Part shown: positions 19,300-28,819 of the stretch, piece by piece
How positions within the stretch are numbered: position 1 is the stretch's first letter
Layout of the letters: each line of letters begins with the position of its first letter
Assembly: GCA_015654925.1 (NCBI GenBank)
Contig: JAATFX010000073.1
Span: 1 to 64,000 of the forward strand
Origin: Enterobacterales bacterium
Lineage (GTDB): Bacteria; Pseudomonadota; Gammaproteobacteria; Enterobacterales; Enterobacteriaceae
Length of the DNA: 64,000 nucleotides
Direction of reading: 5' to 3'
Notes under the pieces: generated by a model
The model's database searches: none
Told to the model about the DNA's origin: nothing
What the model saw: the letters and a program-made list of their open reading frames with translations, nothing else
Position numbers and translations under genes: made by a program

Positions 19300-20189
19300 C
19301 GCTGGCTCCGGGCAAAGGATTGACTGATGCGGTTGGCGGACAGCACCACGATCACCACCACCACGCCGGGGAAGGTGGTCAGCCACCAGGCGGTGGAGAT
19401 GTAATTGCGGCCTTCGGCAATCAGCAGCCCCCATTCCGGCGTGGGGGGCGGCGTGCCGTAACCGAGGAAACTCAGGGTCGAGATGGCCAGGATCGCGTTG
19501 CCGAACTGCAGGGCGGAAAACGCAATCACCGACGTAAGGGAGTTGGGCAAAATATGGCGCCGCAGCACGGCGAAAAAGGTGCCGCCGCTGCCGTAGGCCG
19601 CCTCGACATAGTCGCTGCGGCGTACCCGCACCACCTCTGAACGGGCCAGTCGGGCGAAGTTGGCCACCGAAGTGATCCCCACGGCGATGGCCGCATGCAC
19701 CGTGCCGAAGCCCAGCAAGATAATAATGCTCAGCGACAGCAGCAGGCCGGGGATCGACAGCAAAACATCCACGATACGCATGATTATGCTATCCGTTGCG
19801 CCGCCGCTGGCCCCGGCCGCCAGTCCCAGCGCGGTGCCCAGCACCAGCCCCAGCGCCACCGCCACCAGCGCCCCCGATAGAGAATAAGCGGCGCCATAGA
19901 CGATCCGGGCGTAGAGGTCCCGGCCCAGTTGATCGGTGCCGAGCCAATGGCCGGCCCCCGGCGCCAATCGCTGCGCGCCGGCAATGCCCTCGGTGCCGCT
20001 ATAAGGGGTGAATAAACCGGGCGCCACCGCCCAGAGGATCACTACCGCCATCACCAGCCAGGCCAGCAGCAGGCCGGGCTGGAAAACGGAAAAACGGCGC
20101 CGGCGCGTCGTCCCGGCATCGCGCACGGGCGGCGGCGTGAGGGGCGAGGCGGCGGGGGACGGTGGGGTATTTAGCGGCAAGCTGCTCAT
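19296..20189 (-). CDS. Peptide/nickel-type ABC permease, DppC-like
   Basis: Permease of 297 residues. A proline-rich cytoplasmic N-terminus (about 35 residues) precedes the first helix, followed by the DppC-type sequence GTDQLGRDLYARIVYG and an EAA loop (VEAAYGSGGTFFAVLRRHILPN). It overlaps both neighbouring genes by four bases, so the whole operon is translationally coupled. Confidence 0.9.
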   Translation of the reverse strand: MSSLPLNTPPSPAASPLTPPPVRDAGTTRRRRFSVFQPGLLLAWLVMAVVILWAVAPGLFTPYSGTEGIAGAQRLAPGAGHWLGTDQLGRDLYARIVYGAAYSLSGALVAVALGLVLGTALGLAAGASGGATDSIIMRIVDVLLSIPGLLLSLSIIILLGFGTVHAAIAVGITSVANFARLARSEVVRVRRSDYVEAAYGSGGTFFAVLRRHILPNSLTSVIAFSALQFGNAILAISTLSFLGYGTPPPTPEWGLLIAEGRNYISTAWWLTTFPGVVVVIVVLSANRISQSFARSQR

Positions 20190-21130
20190 ACGGCGGCTCC
20201 TGTGGTAATTCTAAGACGGGGATCGAGCAGCGGGTAGACCAAATCCACCAGTAAATTGATGGCCACGAAAGCGGCGCTGGAAATAATGACAATGGCCTGT
20301 AATACCGCCACATCCTGGTTATTCACCGCCTGCTGGGTTAATTGCCCCAGTCCGCCCAGGCCAAACACCGTTTCGGTGATCAGGGCGCCCGCGATTAACT
20401 CGCCCAACAACAAACCGGCAATGGTCAACGCCGGCAAAATGGCGTTGCGCCCCACGTGCCGCCACAGCACTCCGCCGCGGCTGGCCCCTTTGGCGCGGGC
20501 CACCGCCACGAAGGGCAAGGTTTGCACTTCATCGATACTGCGGATCAGGATCTGCGCCAGCGGGGCGGAGATGGGAATGGCCAGGGTGATAATCGGCAAT
20601 ATCAGCCCCTCCCACTCCCCGGGATTAATGACCGGAATCAATTTGAGCCGGAAGGAAAATACCTGAATCAGGGCGATGCCCAGCCAAAAGGTCGGGATGG
20701 AGATAAACAGCGACGGCAGGGCGTGCAGCAGCGTTCGCAACCAGTTGAACACCGTCAGGCTGGAGAGAAAGGCGATGCTCGCCGCCAGCAGGGAGGCCAG
20801 CAGAAAACCCAATACCGCCAGGCGCAGGGTGGGGGGGAAATTGGCGGACAGCAGTTCGGTCACCGGCACTCCCGCCTGGACCGAATAGCCGAAGTCCCCG
20901 CGCAGGACGTTGCCGGCCGTATGCAGATATTGTTGCAGCAGCGGCACATCGGCGCCGTATATCGCCCGCATATCGGCGATTTGCGCCGGGCTCAGGCCCA
21001 TATCCGGGTTCTGGAATTTAATCAGAATGGCGTCGCCCGGCAAGACCTGCAATAAAATAAAGGAGACGGTAAAGGCCGCCCACAGCACCAGCACGGCCTG
21101 GCCGATACGGCTGGATAAATAACGGTTCAT
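20186..21130 (-). CDS. Peptide/nickel-type ABC permease, DppB-like
   Basis: Permease of 314 residues with an N-terminal helix (about 10-30), a large periplasmic loop and five further helices. The DppB-type ending is present (NLLVDLVYPLLDPRLR), and the EAA loop is around VARAKGASRGGVLWRHVGRNAILP. It lies 36 bases after the binding-protein gene. Confidence 0.9.
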   Translation of the reverse strand: MNRYLSSRIGQAVLVLWAAFTVSFILLQVLPGDAILIKFQNPDMGLSPAQIADMRAIYGADVPLLQQYLHTAGNVLRGDFGYSVQAGVPVTELLSANFPPTLRLAVLGFLLASLLAASIAFLSSLTVFNWLRTLLHALPSLFISIPTFWLGIALIQVFSFRLKLIPVINPGEWEGLILPIITLAIPISAPLAQILIRSIDEVQTLPFVAVARAKGASRGGVLWRHVGRNAILPALTIAGLLLGELIAGALITETVFGLGGLGQLTQQAVNNQDVAVLQAIVIISSAAFVAINLLVDLVYPLLDPRLRITTGAAV

Positions 21131-21166
21131 TACAATCTCCTATGCTTTAGCGGGGTAGAGCGCGGC

Positions 21167-22816
21167 TTAATGTTTTGCCAACCAGGCGCCGTAAAACGCC
21201 GGCCGGCCCACGGCCTCGAAATTCACCCCATGCAGGTAAGGCGCGCCGGCAAACACCTGCGGTTCTTCAAAAATTGGGATGACATAAGCCTGATCGATCA
21301 GGTAATTTTGCGCATCTCCCGCCAGCTGCAGCCGTTTTTGCGGGTCCACTTCCGCGGAGATGGCTACCAGCAGGGCATTAAGCTTGTCGTCGCTAAAGCT
21401 TTTCACCTTGCTGCTCAGGCCGCCTTTTTGCAGCAGCGCGTCGCGGTTGGTGGGGTAAAACTGGCTTTTGATCACGTCCGGGTCGGCGCGGCCCACTTCC
21501 ACCACGTTGGCCGGGGTTTTCAGCGGGTCCAGGCTATCGGCGATTTTGCTGCCGGCATCCCCCGCCAGGATATTGAGCCGCGCGCCCACCTGGCTCCATT
21601 GCTGCGACACCAGTTGCAGCACCTCTTTGTTTTGCGGCTGCGGCGGCGATTCGTAAATCGTCAGGGACAGCGCCTGGCCGTCCTTCTCGCGCAGCCCGTT
21701 GGCGCCGGGCTTCCAGCCCGCGTCATCGAGCAATTTTTTCGCCTGCGCCGGGTCGAATTTCAGTTTATCCGCCAGATTGACGAATCCCGCCGCCGGGGCG
21801 GCAATCACCGAAGCGGCCTGAGGATAGCTGGGGGAAAACAGCGTATCGACAATCTGTTTGGTATTGGTGGCGTGCAGCAACGCCTGGCGTACCCGCACGT
21901 CTGACACCAGCGGGTTATCCGGCCGGAAGGAGATACCGTCATTCACGCCCCGCGTCGGCGCGGCATACAGGGTAAAGTGCTGTTCCGTGGCCTGCTTTTC
22001 GTCATAGGCCTGAACCTGGCGGATAAAGTCGGCCTGGCCCGCCAGCAGCGCGCCGATGCGCACGCTGTCTTCCGGGGTCACGATAAATTTTATGCCGTCG
22101 AGATTGGCCCGGCCCTGCTGCGTCAGGTTCTTTGGCCCCCAGCGATAATCCGGGCGTACGCGCAAATCCACTTCGCGCCCCAAGGTTTCTTTATCCACGA
22201 CAAAGGGGCCGGAGCCGATAATATGCCGGGCATCGCCCAGCGCATCGAAATTCTGTCCCAGGGTCGCCAGCGACACCAGGCCGGAGCCAATGGTGGCGGT
22301 GCCCTGCAGGAAGCCCGGCGATGATTTTTTAAAGAAGAAGGTTACCGTCAGGGGATCGATGACCTGGCTATGGTCATAGTTATTGATCACTTCCGATACC
22401 GGTAAATGCAGGTCTTTATTGCCCAATCCATACGTATCGAAGTTTTTGGCTACCGCGTTAGCGTCCAGGGGCGTGCCGTCCGAGAAGGTGACGCCCGGCC
22501 GGATTTTAAACGTATATTGGGTTTTATCGGCATTGGCGGTCCAGGACTCGGCAATCCATGGCTCGATGGCCAATGTCTTGGGATTCTGATAGGTCAATTT
22601 ATCGGTAATCTGATTCAGAATACCGCCGTTGGGATAAAAACCGCCGGCCGGCGGATAAAGATTGGTATGCGCCTGCTGCTCAAGATAAATCAGGGTGCCC
22701 CCCTGGACCGGGGTATCCCCGGTGGCCAACGCGCCGGTAGAGCCGGTAAGCAAAGCTAGCGATAATGCCAAGGCCAAATTATGGTTCACAGTGTTCAGAC
22801 GATATTTTTTTTGCAT
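21167..22816 (-). CDS. ABC substrate-binding protein (KPN_01854 family)
   Basis: Periplasmic binding protein of the family 5 (DppA/OppA) type, 549 residues, first gene of the six-gene operon. The signal peptide ends ALA near residue 32. Typical stretches are IEPWIAESWTANADKTQYTFKIRPGVTFSDGTPLDA and the duplicated-lobe fold. Operon content matches a known Klebsiella arrangement (KPN_01854 to KPN_01858) whose substrate is not established. The luciferase-like enzyme suggests a compound degraded oxidatively for sulfur or nitrogen. Confidence 0.88.
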   Translation of the reverse strand: MQKKYRLNTVNHNLALALSLALLTGSTGALATGDTPVQGGTLIYLEQQAHTNLYPPAGGFYPNGGILNQITDKLTYQNPKTLAIEPWIAESWTANADKTQYTFKIRPGVTFSDGTPLDANAVAKNFDTYGLGNKDLHLPVSEVINNYDHSQVIDPLTVTFFFKKSSPGFLQGTATIGSGLVSLATLGQNFDALGDARHIIGSGPFVVDKETLGREVDLRVRPDYRWGPKNLTQQGRANLDGIKFIVTPEDSVRIGALLAGQADFIRQVQAYDEKQATEQHFTLYAAPTRGVNDGISFRPDNPLVSDVRVRQALLHATNTKQIVDTLFSPSYPQAASVIAAPAAGFVNLADKLKFDPAQAKKLLDDAGWKPGANGLREKDGQALSLTIYESPPQPQNKEVLQLVSQQWSQVGARLNILAGDAGSKIADSLDPLKTPANVVEVGRADPDVIKSQFYPTNRDALLQKGGLSSKVKSFSDDKLNALLVAISAEVDPQKRLQLAGDAQNYLIDQAYVIPIFEEPQVFAGAPYLHGVNFEAVGRPAFYGAWLAKH

Positions 22817-23181
22817 GGTAATCCCTATAAAATAAGCAGCTGGAAATCGTCAAAACCAATATCCGGCAATTAAACCGCAAGTTAAAACAACATATCTAAA
22901 TATCCAATTCTGAAAACGGCATAAGTAAATAACCCAACCGGTAAAGTCGATAAATAGTATGATTTATAGCCTGCTTATCATGGGTAATTGTGTTATAAAC
23001 CAATGCCTGATGGGCATATAAGAATTAACTATATCTAATATTTTATTGTTTCTTCTGCCGGCCGGCCGGTTATCCTACTATGCCGATGGCTATTAGCCGC
23101 ACGAATAAATAACAAAAAATAATCAGAACAATTAATCAGCACATTAGCCTAGTCGGCGGCGGTTAAAAGGACCGAAGCGTT
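22817..23181. other. Divergent promoter region
   Basis: About 365 AT-rich bases between the leftward peptide-type importer operon and the rightward MetN-like operon. It must hold both promoters. No MetJ box (AGACGTCT repeats) was seen, which argues against methionine repression of the right-hand operon. Confidence 0.6.
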
Positions 23182-24207
23182 ATGATCGTTCTTAAGAACG
23201 TTTCCAAAATATTCGAGGGCGACAAGACGCCGATCGTGGCCGTGGATAATGTCAGCCTGCGCGTCGCGCATGGCCAGATTTACGGCATTATCGGTTACAG
23301 CGGGGCGGGCAAAAGCACCCTGGTTCGCCTGTTGAACGGACTGGAAAAACCCACTTCCGGCTCGGTCATGGTGGCCGGCCAGGATATTGCCCAGGCCGGC
23401 GGCGAGCAGCTGCGCCAGGCCCGGCTGAAAATCAGCATGATTTTCCAGCATTTTAATCTGCTGTGGTCGCGCACGGTCAGTGAGAATATCGCTTTTTCCA
23501 TGCAGATTGCCGGCGCTTCCAACGCGGCTATCGCCAAGCGGGTCGCGGAACTGGTGGCGCTGGTGGGCTTGCAGGGACGGGAAAAAGCCTATCCTTCCCA
23601 GCTCAGCGGCGGACAAAAACAGCGGGTGGGCATTGCCCGGGCGCTGGCCAATAATCCGGCGGTGCTGCTGTGCGATGAAGCCACCTCGGCGCTGGACCCC
23701 CAGACCACCGATTCCATTCTGGATTTACTGCTGGATATCAACCGCCAGCTCAACCTTACCATTGTGCTAATCACCCATGAAATGCACGTGGTGCGCAAAA
23801 TCTGCCAGCGGGTGGCGGTCATGGAAGAGGGCCGGGTCGTGGAGGAAGGCGAGGTGCTGGAGGTATTTACCCATCCGCAGCAGGTGATTACGCAACAATT
23901 TGTCCGCCAGGTCAGCCAGTATCAGGATATTGAACAAACTTTTAATCCGCTGCTGGTCAAGGGCCTGCCCGGCATCATCCTTAAATTGACGTTTATCGGC
24001 CTTAGCACCCATCAGCCGGTGGTGGCCGAACTGACGCTGCGTTACCGCCTGCCGTTTAATATTCTGCACGGCAAAATGACCCAGACCGCCAACGGCATTT
24101 TCGGCGAGCTGTGGCTGCACGTGGAGGCAAGTCCGGATCAATTGACCGCTATCCTGGCGGATTTGCGTCAGCACGCCATCGCCGCCGAGGTCGTTAACCA
24201 TGATTGA
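23182..24207 (+). CDS. MetN-type ABC ATPase
   Basis: ATP-binding protein of the methionine-type (MetN) family, 341 residues. Walker A reads GYSGAGKST, signature LSGGQKQR, Walker B LLCDEATSALD, with switch ITHE. The C-terminal 90 residues form the NIL/ACT-like domain that in MetN binds methionine for feedback control. MetI overlaps its 3' end by eight bases. The adjacent sulfur-related genes fit uptake of methionine or a related sulfur compound. Confidence 0.88.
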   Translation: MIVLKNVSKIFEGDKTPIVAVDNVSLRVAHGQIYGIIGYSGAGKSTLVRLLNGLEKPTSGSVMVAGQDIAQAGGEQLRQARLKISMIFQHFNLLWSRTVSENIAFSMQIAGASNAAIAKRVAELVALVGLQGREKAYPSQLSGGQKQRVGIARALANNPAVLLCDEATSALDPQTTDSILDLLLDINRQLNLTIVLITHEMHVVRKICQRVAVMEEGRVVEEGEVLEVFTHPQQVITQQFVRQVSQYQDIEQTFNPLLVKGLPGIILKLTFIGLSTHQPVVAELTLRYRLPFNILHGKMTQTANGIFGELWLHVEASPDQLTAILADLRQHAIAAEVVNHD

Positions 24208-24868
24208 GTCCCTATTCCCGCACCTGCAACCGGCCCAGCTGTGGGCGGCCACCGGTGAAACCCTGTATATGACCGCCTTGTCCGGCGTAGCGACCTTTGT
24301 GCTGGGGATCGCGCTGGGACTGGCGCTGTTTCTGACCGCCCGCGGCGGCCTGTTCCAGCACCGCACGCTGTACGGGGTGATTTCGGTGCTGGTGAATGTG
24401 TTCCGATCCATTCCTTTTATTATCCTGATCGTCTTGCTGATCCCGTTTACCAAAATTCTGATCGGCACCATTCTGGGCGCCAACGCGGCGTTGCCGGCGC
24501 TGATCGTCGGCGCGGCGCCGTTTTACGCCCGCCTGGTGGAGATTGGTTTACGCGAAGTGGATAAAGGGGTGATCGAAGCGTCCCGCGCCATGGGCGCGCG
24601 CGTCAGCACGCTGATCTTTCGCGTTTTACTGCCGGAGTCTTCGCCCGCCCTGGTGTCCGGCATTACCGTTACCCTGATTGCGCTGGTCAGCTACAGCGCC
24701 ATGGCCGGCGTTATCGGCGCCGGCGGGTTGGGCAATTTGGCCTATCTGGAAGGATTCCAGCGTAACCACAACGACGTCACGCTGGTGGCGACCGTGATGA
24801 TCCTGATCATCGTGTTCGTCATTCAGTTAGCGGGCGACGTCATTACCTCAATGCTTGATAAACGTTAA
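24200..24868 (+). CDS. MetI-type ABC permease
   Basis: Permease of 222 residues with five helices. The EAA-type loop (LREVDKGVIEASRAMGARVSTLIFRVLLPESSPAL) and the typical MetI ending are present. It sits between the MetN-like and MetQ-like genes and overlaps the former by eight bases. Confidence 0.9.
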   Translation: MIESLFPHLQPAQLWAATGETLYMTALSGVATFVLGIALGLALFLTARGGLFQHRTLYGVISVLVNVFRSIPFIILIVLLIPFTKILIGTILGANAALPALIVGAAPFYARLVEIGLREVDKGVIEASRAMGARVSTLIFRVLLPESSPALVSGITVTLIALVSYSAMAGVIGAGGLGNLAYLEGFQRNHNDVTLVATVMILIIVFVIQLAGDVITSMLDKR

Positions 24869-24886
24869 ACAGACCGGGATAACCTT

Positions 24887-25705
24887 ATGAAAAAAACCTT
24901 GACCTTACTGGCCGTCGCCACCCTGACCGCACTGAGTTTGTCGGCGTCCGCCTGGGCGGATACCCTGACCGTCGGCGCGTCCAATGTGCCCCATGCGGAA
25001 ATCCTTGAACAGGCCAAGCCGATTTTGGCCAAACAGGGCATCGACCTGGAAATCAAACCGTTCCAAGACTACATTCTGCCGAATACCGCCCTGGCCAGCC
25101 ACGATATCGACGCCAATTATTTCCAACATATCCCGTATTTAAACAGCGTGCTCAAAGATCATGCGGGGGATAAAAGTTATGATTTCGTCAGCGCCGGGGC
25201 TATCCATATCGAGCCGATCGGTATCTATTCCAAAAGATTTAAAAGCCTGAAAGACCTGCCGCAAAATGGCAAAGTCATCATGCGCGATTCAGTGGCGGAA
25301 GAAGGACGGATTCTGTCGATTTTCGAACGCGAAGGCGTGATTAAGCTCAAGCCGGGCGTCAGCAAGGTGGATGCGCGCATTACCGATATCACCGATAATC
25401 CGAAGCATTTGCAATTCCTGCCGAATATCGAAGGTTCATTGCTGCCGCAAATGTATAACAATGACGAAGGGGACGCGGTGGTGATTAACGCCAACTACGC
25501 CATTGATGCCGGCCTCGATCCGGTCAAGGGACCCATTGCGGTGGAAAGCGGCGAGAATAACCCTTACGCCAATATCATTACCGTCCATCGCGGCGACGAA
25601 AATAAGCCCGATATCAAGGCGCTGGTGACGGTATTGCACTCCAAAACCATTCAGGATTGGATTCGCACCAAATATCACGGCGCGGTCATACCGGTAAATA
25701 ATTAA
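24887..25705 (+). CDS. MetQ-family substrate-binding protein, non-lipoprotein
   Basis: Binding protein of 272 residues in the MetQ/NlpA (lipoprotein 9) family. The signal peptide ends ASAWA-D with no lipobox cysteine, so it is probably a free periplasmic protein, unlike canonical MetQ. Family motifs are kept (DYILPNTALASHDIDANYFQH). It lies 18 bases after metI-like and completes the importer. Confidence 0.88.
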   Translation: MKKTLTLLAVATLTALSLSASAWADTLTVGASNVPHAEILEQAKPILAKQGIDLEIKPFQDYILPNTALASHDIDANYFQHIPYLNSVLKDHAGDKSYDFVSAGAIHIEPIGIYSKRFKSLKDLPQNGKVIMRDSVAEEGRILSIFEREGVIKLKPGVSKVDARITDITDNPKHLQFLPNIEGSLLPQMYNNDEGDAVVINANYAIDAGLDPVKGPIAVESGENNPYANIITVHRGDENKPDIKALVTVLHSKTIQDWIRTKYHGAVIPVNN

Positions 25706-25710
25706 TCCCT

Positions 25711-25744
25711 CCGCCGCCCCGGCGCAACGGCCCCGGGGCGGCGG
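25711..25744 (+). terminator. Strong GC hairpin after the MetNIQ-type operon
   Basis: CCGCCGCCCCGG and CCGGGGCGGCGG form a 12-base stem around a ten-base loop, five bases after the stop. There is no T run, so it may protect the 3' end or act with Rho. Confidence 0.6.
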
Positions 25745-25764
25745 CATATGCCGCTCAGCCTTGC

Positions 25765-25928
25765 TCATCGACAATCATCCCCCCTTTCCTCCGCCGTTTT
25801 TTCTATCAGCTCCGCGATGCCCACTTTTTTGCACGCCGCGCCAATTCAAGCGTGCAGGTGGTCCCCAGGATATTTTCCTGCGGCAGATCGTCGGCGGCGA
25901 GTTCGGCGATTGACCAAGCTGCGGCCAT
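25765..25928 (-). pseudogene. Possible frameshifted small ORF
   Basis: From the ATG at 25928 the frame reads MAAAWSIAELAADDLPQ and ends after 40 codons. One extra base in the six-A run (25825-25830) would extend it with KKVGIAELIEKTAEERG to a stop at 25765, about 54 residues with protein-like composition. No family was recognised. It starts directly after a terminator, so expression is doubtful. It may be a gene remnant or chance. Confidence 0.25.
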
Positions 25929-25951
25929 AAAAAAGCTCCCTGCAATGGAGC
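25929..25951 (-). terminator. Rho-independent terminator of the MetQ/NlpA-type gene
   Basis: On the minus strand GCTCC-ATTGCAG-GGAGC-TTTTTT, about 60 bases after the stop of the lipoprotein gene. Confidence 0.75.
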
Positions 25952-26011
25952 GCATCGCGGGGAGCCATAAGCGCGGGCGACAGCACCGGGAGGCGCTGCC
26001 GCCGGGGGACT

Positions 26012-26827
26012 TTACCAGCCTTTGACCGCGTCGCCGTGGTAGATTTTATCCGCGGCGGCGGCAACTTCATCGGTTTGGTAAGCTTTCACCAGGTTTTTAA
26101 CCTTCTCGCTGTCTTTATTATCTTCGCGCGCCACGATCAAATTGACGTACGGCGATTCTTTATCTTCCACAAACAGCCCGTCTTTGTTGGGGGTCAGTCC
26201 GATTTGCGAGGAATAATTGGTGTTGATGATGGCCACGTCCACTTTGCCATCGTCGAGGGTGCGGGGAAGCTGCGCCGCTTCGATTTCCACGATTTTCAGC
26301 TGTTTGGGGTTTTCAGTAATATCCAGGGACGTGGGCAGCAGGCCGGTACCCTCTTTAAGCTTGATTAAACCGTTTTTTTGCAGCAGCAATAACGAACGTC
26401 CAAGGTTGGTCGGATCGTTGGGGATGGCGATCTGGGCGCCGTTAGGCAACTGGTCGATGGACTTGATTTTGCGCGAATAGGCGGCGATCGGATAAACAAA
26501 GGTCTTGCCTACCGATGCCAGTTTATATCCGCGCTCCTTGATTTGCTGATCCAGGTAAGGGCCATGCTGGAAGGAGTTGGCATCAAGATCCTTGTTATTG
26601 AGCGCTTCGTTGGGCAGGACATAATCGGTGAAGGTCACCACTTCCACATCCAAATTGTACTTATCCTTGGCGACTTTTTTTACCGCATCCCATAATGGCT
26701 GATCGATGCCCGCGCTAATGCCGACTTTAATATGGTTGGCATTGGGATCGGCTTTATCGCACGCGCTCAGCAATAGCGAAAATACCACCGCACCGGCAAG
26801 GGTGATGGTCTTAAATGTGTGTGTCAT
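26012..26827 (-). CDS. MetQ/NlpA-type lipoprotein
   Basis: Inner-membrane-anchored binding lipoprotein of 271 residues. The lipobox LLSAC places the lipidated cysteine near residue 23. It is closely similar to E. coli MetQ and NlpA (DPNANHIKVGI, FTDYVLPNEALN, IPNDPTNLGRSLLLLQKNGLIKLK, ending HGDAVKGW). No ATPase or permease follows, so it probably serves the adjacent MetNI-type transporter or a distant one as an orphan receptor. The ATG at 26827 is chosen for the signal peptide. Confidence 0.88.
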   Translation of the reverse strand: MTHTFKTITLAGAVVFSLLLSACDKADPNANHIKVGISAGIDQPLWDAVKKVAKDKYNLDVEVVTFTDYVLPNEALNNKDLDANSFQHGPYLDQQIKERGYKLASVGKTFVYPIAAYSRKIKSIDQLPNGAQIAIPNDPTNLGRSLLLLQKNGLIKLKEGTGLLPTSLDITENPKQLKIVEIEAAQLPRTLDDGKVDVAIINTNYSSQIGLTPNKDGLFVEDKESPYVNLIVAREDNKDSEKVKNLVKAYQTDEVAAAADKIYHGDAVKGW

Positions 26828-26978
26828 TATTTTTAGAACTCCAGAATGAATTAATTTTTTTATCAGCAACGTCAAGCAACATCGCTGCGTATGAAAAGGT
26901 TACAGGAAATGACGGCGGTAATATATCGCTGAAAAGGCATTAATACATGACAAAAAGTTCTGAGGCGCGTCCGCCGGA

Positions 26979-27887
26979 TCAGACCTGCATGACGGTGAGC
27001 AGGGTGGTGATGATGATGATACTCAGAAAAACCGAGATGGAGCCGGTAAAACTGGACACGGAACCCAGGCTGCTGCCCCTGGCGGTAAATACCGGCGCCA
27101 GGGATGAAACCGGCGCGAACACCGCGACCGCCAGCACCTGGCGAATTTCCAGGGGCAGCGGGGTGCAAAAATAAAACAGCGCGGCGAAGACGGCGCCGGC
27201 GCCATAACGCAGGGCCAGCACCTTATAGACGCTTTTCAACTGCGTCCGGTCGATATTAATCTCCAGCATCATGCCGATAATCAGCATGGCGATGAAAGGG
27301 TTGGCGTTGCCGATAATGGACGTAAGAATAGTGACCTGGCTGGGCAGATGGAACCCGCATAACGCCGCCGCCAGCAGCAAAATATAGACATCGAATGGGA
27401 TCGACGAAAACAGCCGCTTAAAGGTATCTTTCAGGCCGGTACTGTTGCCGGTGGCGTTGGAGGCGGCGACATAGCTGCCCCCGGTGCAGATAACCGAATT
27501 ACCGGCATCAAACAGGCAGGTGGCGACAATGCCCACCGGGCCTAGGAAACTTTGCACATAGGGTAATGTAAAACAGCCGATGTTGTAGCCGGGTGAATTA
27601 ATCATGAAAAACATCTTGGTATCATTATCGCGCTTGCGGGCGATCAGATACCCGGCGCCCAGCAGGATAATATTGCAGACAAACCCAATCAGCACCAGGA
27701 TCAGCAGGGAATGATCGACATTGAAACTGGCAAAGCCGGTGATTACCGCCGCGGGCAAGGTCAGGTTCATCATGATCTTGGATAAAGCGATGCTATCGGA
27801 ACGCTGCAAGACGCCATATTTCTTTAACAGATAACCGATTACAATGATGAAAAAGAAAGAAAAGGCCTTGATGAGCACTTCTAGCAT
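26979..27887 (-). CDS. AEC-family permease
   Basis: Integral membrane protein of 302 residues in the auxin efflux carrier (AEC) family. It has ten predicted helices with the N- and C-terminal halves related, and a SSLAPVFTARGSSLGSVSSFTGSISVF segment typical of the last helices. Bacterial members move dicarboxylates or other organic acids; the substrate here is unknown. The ATG at 27887 gives the family start MLEVLIKAFSFF; the longer frame adds non-family residues. Confidence 0.82.
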   Translation of the reverse strand: MLEVLIKAFSFFFIIVIGYLLKKYGVLQRSDSIALSKIMMNLTLPAAVITGFASFNVDHSLLILVLIGFVCNIILLGAGYLIARKRDNDTKMFFMINSPGYNIGCFTLPYVQSFLGPVGIVATCLFDAGNSVICTGGSYVAASNATGNSTGLKDTFKRLFSSIPFDVYILLLAAALCGFHLPSQVTILTSIIGNANPFIAMLIIGMMLEINIDRTQLKSVYKVLALRYGAGAVFAALFYFCTPLPLEIRQVLAVAVFAPVSSLAPVFTARGSSLGSVSSFTGSISVFLSIIIITTLLTVMQV

Positions 27888-28085
27888 TTTACGGTCCCGG
27901 GGAATGGCTGCATAGCGCGGTCCTGCCTCGCCTGCCGGCCTAAAATCGCCGCAATGGAGGTCTTTGCGTGCGGTTTTCAGCGGCAACGAAGGCAAAACAT
28001 AATGTATTTATCATACATTACCACCTGTATCCGTCCCACTATTTTGTGGCGGATACGACGGGATATGCGGCCGGCCGGGGGCCGT

Positions 28086-28784
28086 TCAGGATTTTGCGGG
28101 GGAGGCCGGGGGACGGGACGCATCATAGATATCGCCGGCTTCCAGGATTGGCTTGGCAAACCCGCGCCTGGCCAGATTAAGCATCGCCAGCCCTATCCCC
28201 TCGGTGGTGAGGATGGTGCGGGGAGCCAGGGGACGCAACAGCGCCAGCAGCGGCCCAAGCACCACGTAAATCCGGCGATACAATGCGGTTTTGGAACGGA
28301 CGCCGTGGGTGGCCTGGATCAGCCCGGGGCGTATGATATACACCGCTTTGAGCGGCAGGCGCCGCAAGGCGTTTTCGGTGCCGCCCCTGACCCGTTCCCA
28401 CATGGTGCGGCTGCGCTGCGCGCTGTCGGCCCCGGCCCCCGACAAATAGACGAAGGTGGCCTGCGGGCTGGCCTGGGCCAGCGCCCCGGCGGCGGCCATG
28501 GTCATATCATGGGTGATGGTTTTATAACGCTGCTCGCTCATGCCCAGCGAACTGACGCCGAGACAGAAAAAGGCGGCATCAACGCCGCCAAGCGCATCGG
28601 CCAGGGCGTCGTCGTTGTCATAGCGCAATAAGTCGCTATGAACAATCGAACGCAGCTTGGGATGCGTCACCACCGGCGCGGCGCGTCCCACCGCAATCAC
28701 CGACGTAACGTCCGCGGCCAGCAGGCACTCCCGCAGCACGCCCTGGCCGACCATGCCGGTGGCGCCCCAGATCATCACTTTCAT
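28086..28784 (-). CDS. Atypical SDR / NAD(P)-binding epimerase-like protein
   Basis: Rossmann-fold protein of 232 residues with an N-terminal dinucleotide motif GATGMVGQGVLRE and a YLSGAGADSA region, close to the NAD(P)H-binding (YbjT/HTATIP2-like) atypical SDRs. No classical YxxxK catalytic pair is obvious. It has a perfect inverted repeat 36 bases upstream of the start, so it is probably regulated. The substrate is unknown. Confidence 0.75.
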   Translation of the reverse strand: MKVMIWGATGMVGQGVLRECLLAADVTSVIAVGRAAPVVTHPKLRSIVHSDLLRYDNDDALADALGGVDAAFFCLGVSSLGMSEQRYKTITHDMTMAAAGALAQASPQATFVYLSGAGADSAQRSRTMWERVRGGTENALRRLPLKAVYIIRPGLIQATHGVRSKTALYRRIYVVLGPLLALLRPLAPRTILTTEGIGLAMLNLARRGFAKPILEAGDIYDASRPPASPAKS

Positions 28785-28819
28785 ACGTAGTTTTCCATTG
28801 GTCGGCCCGGCCTGGTTTA

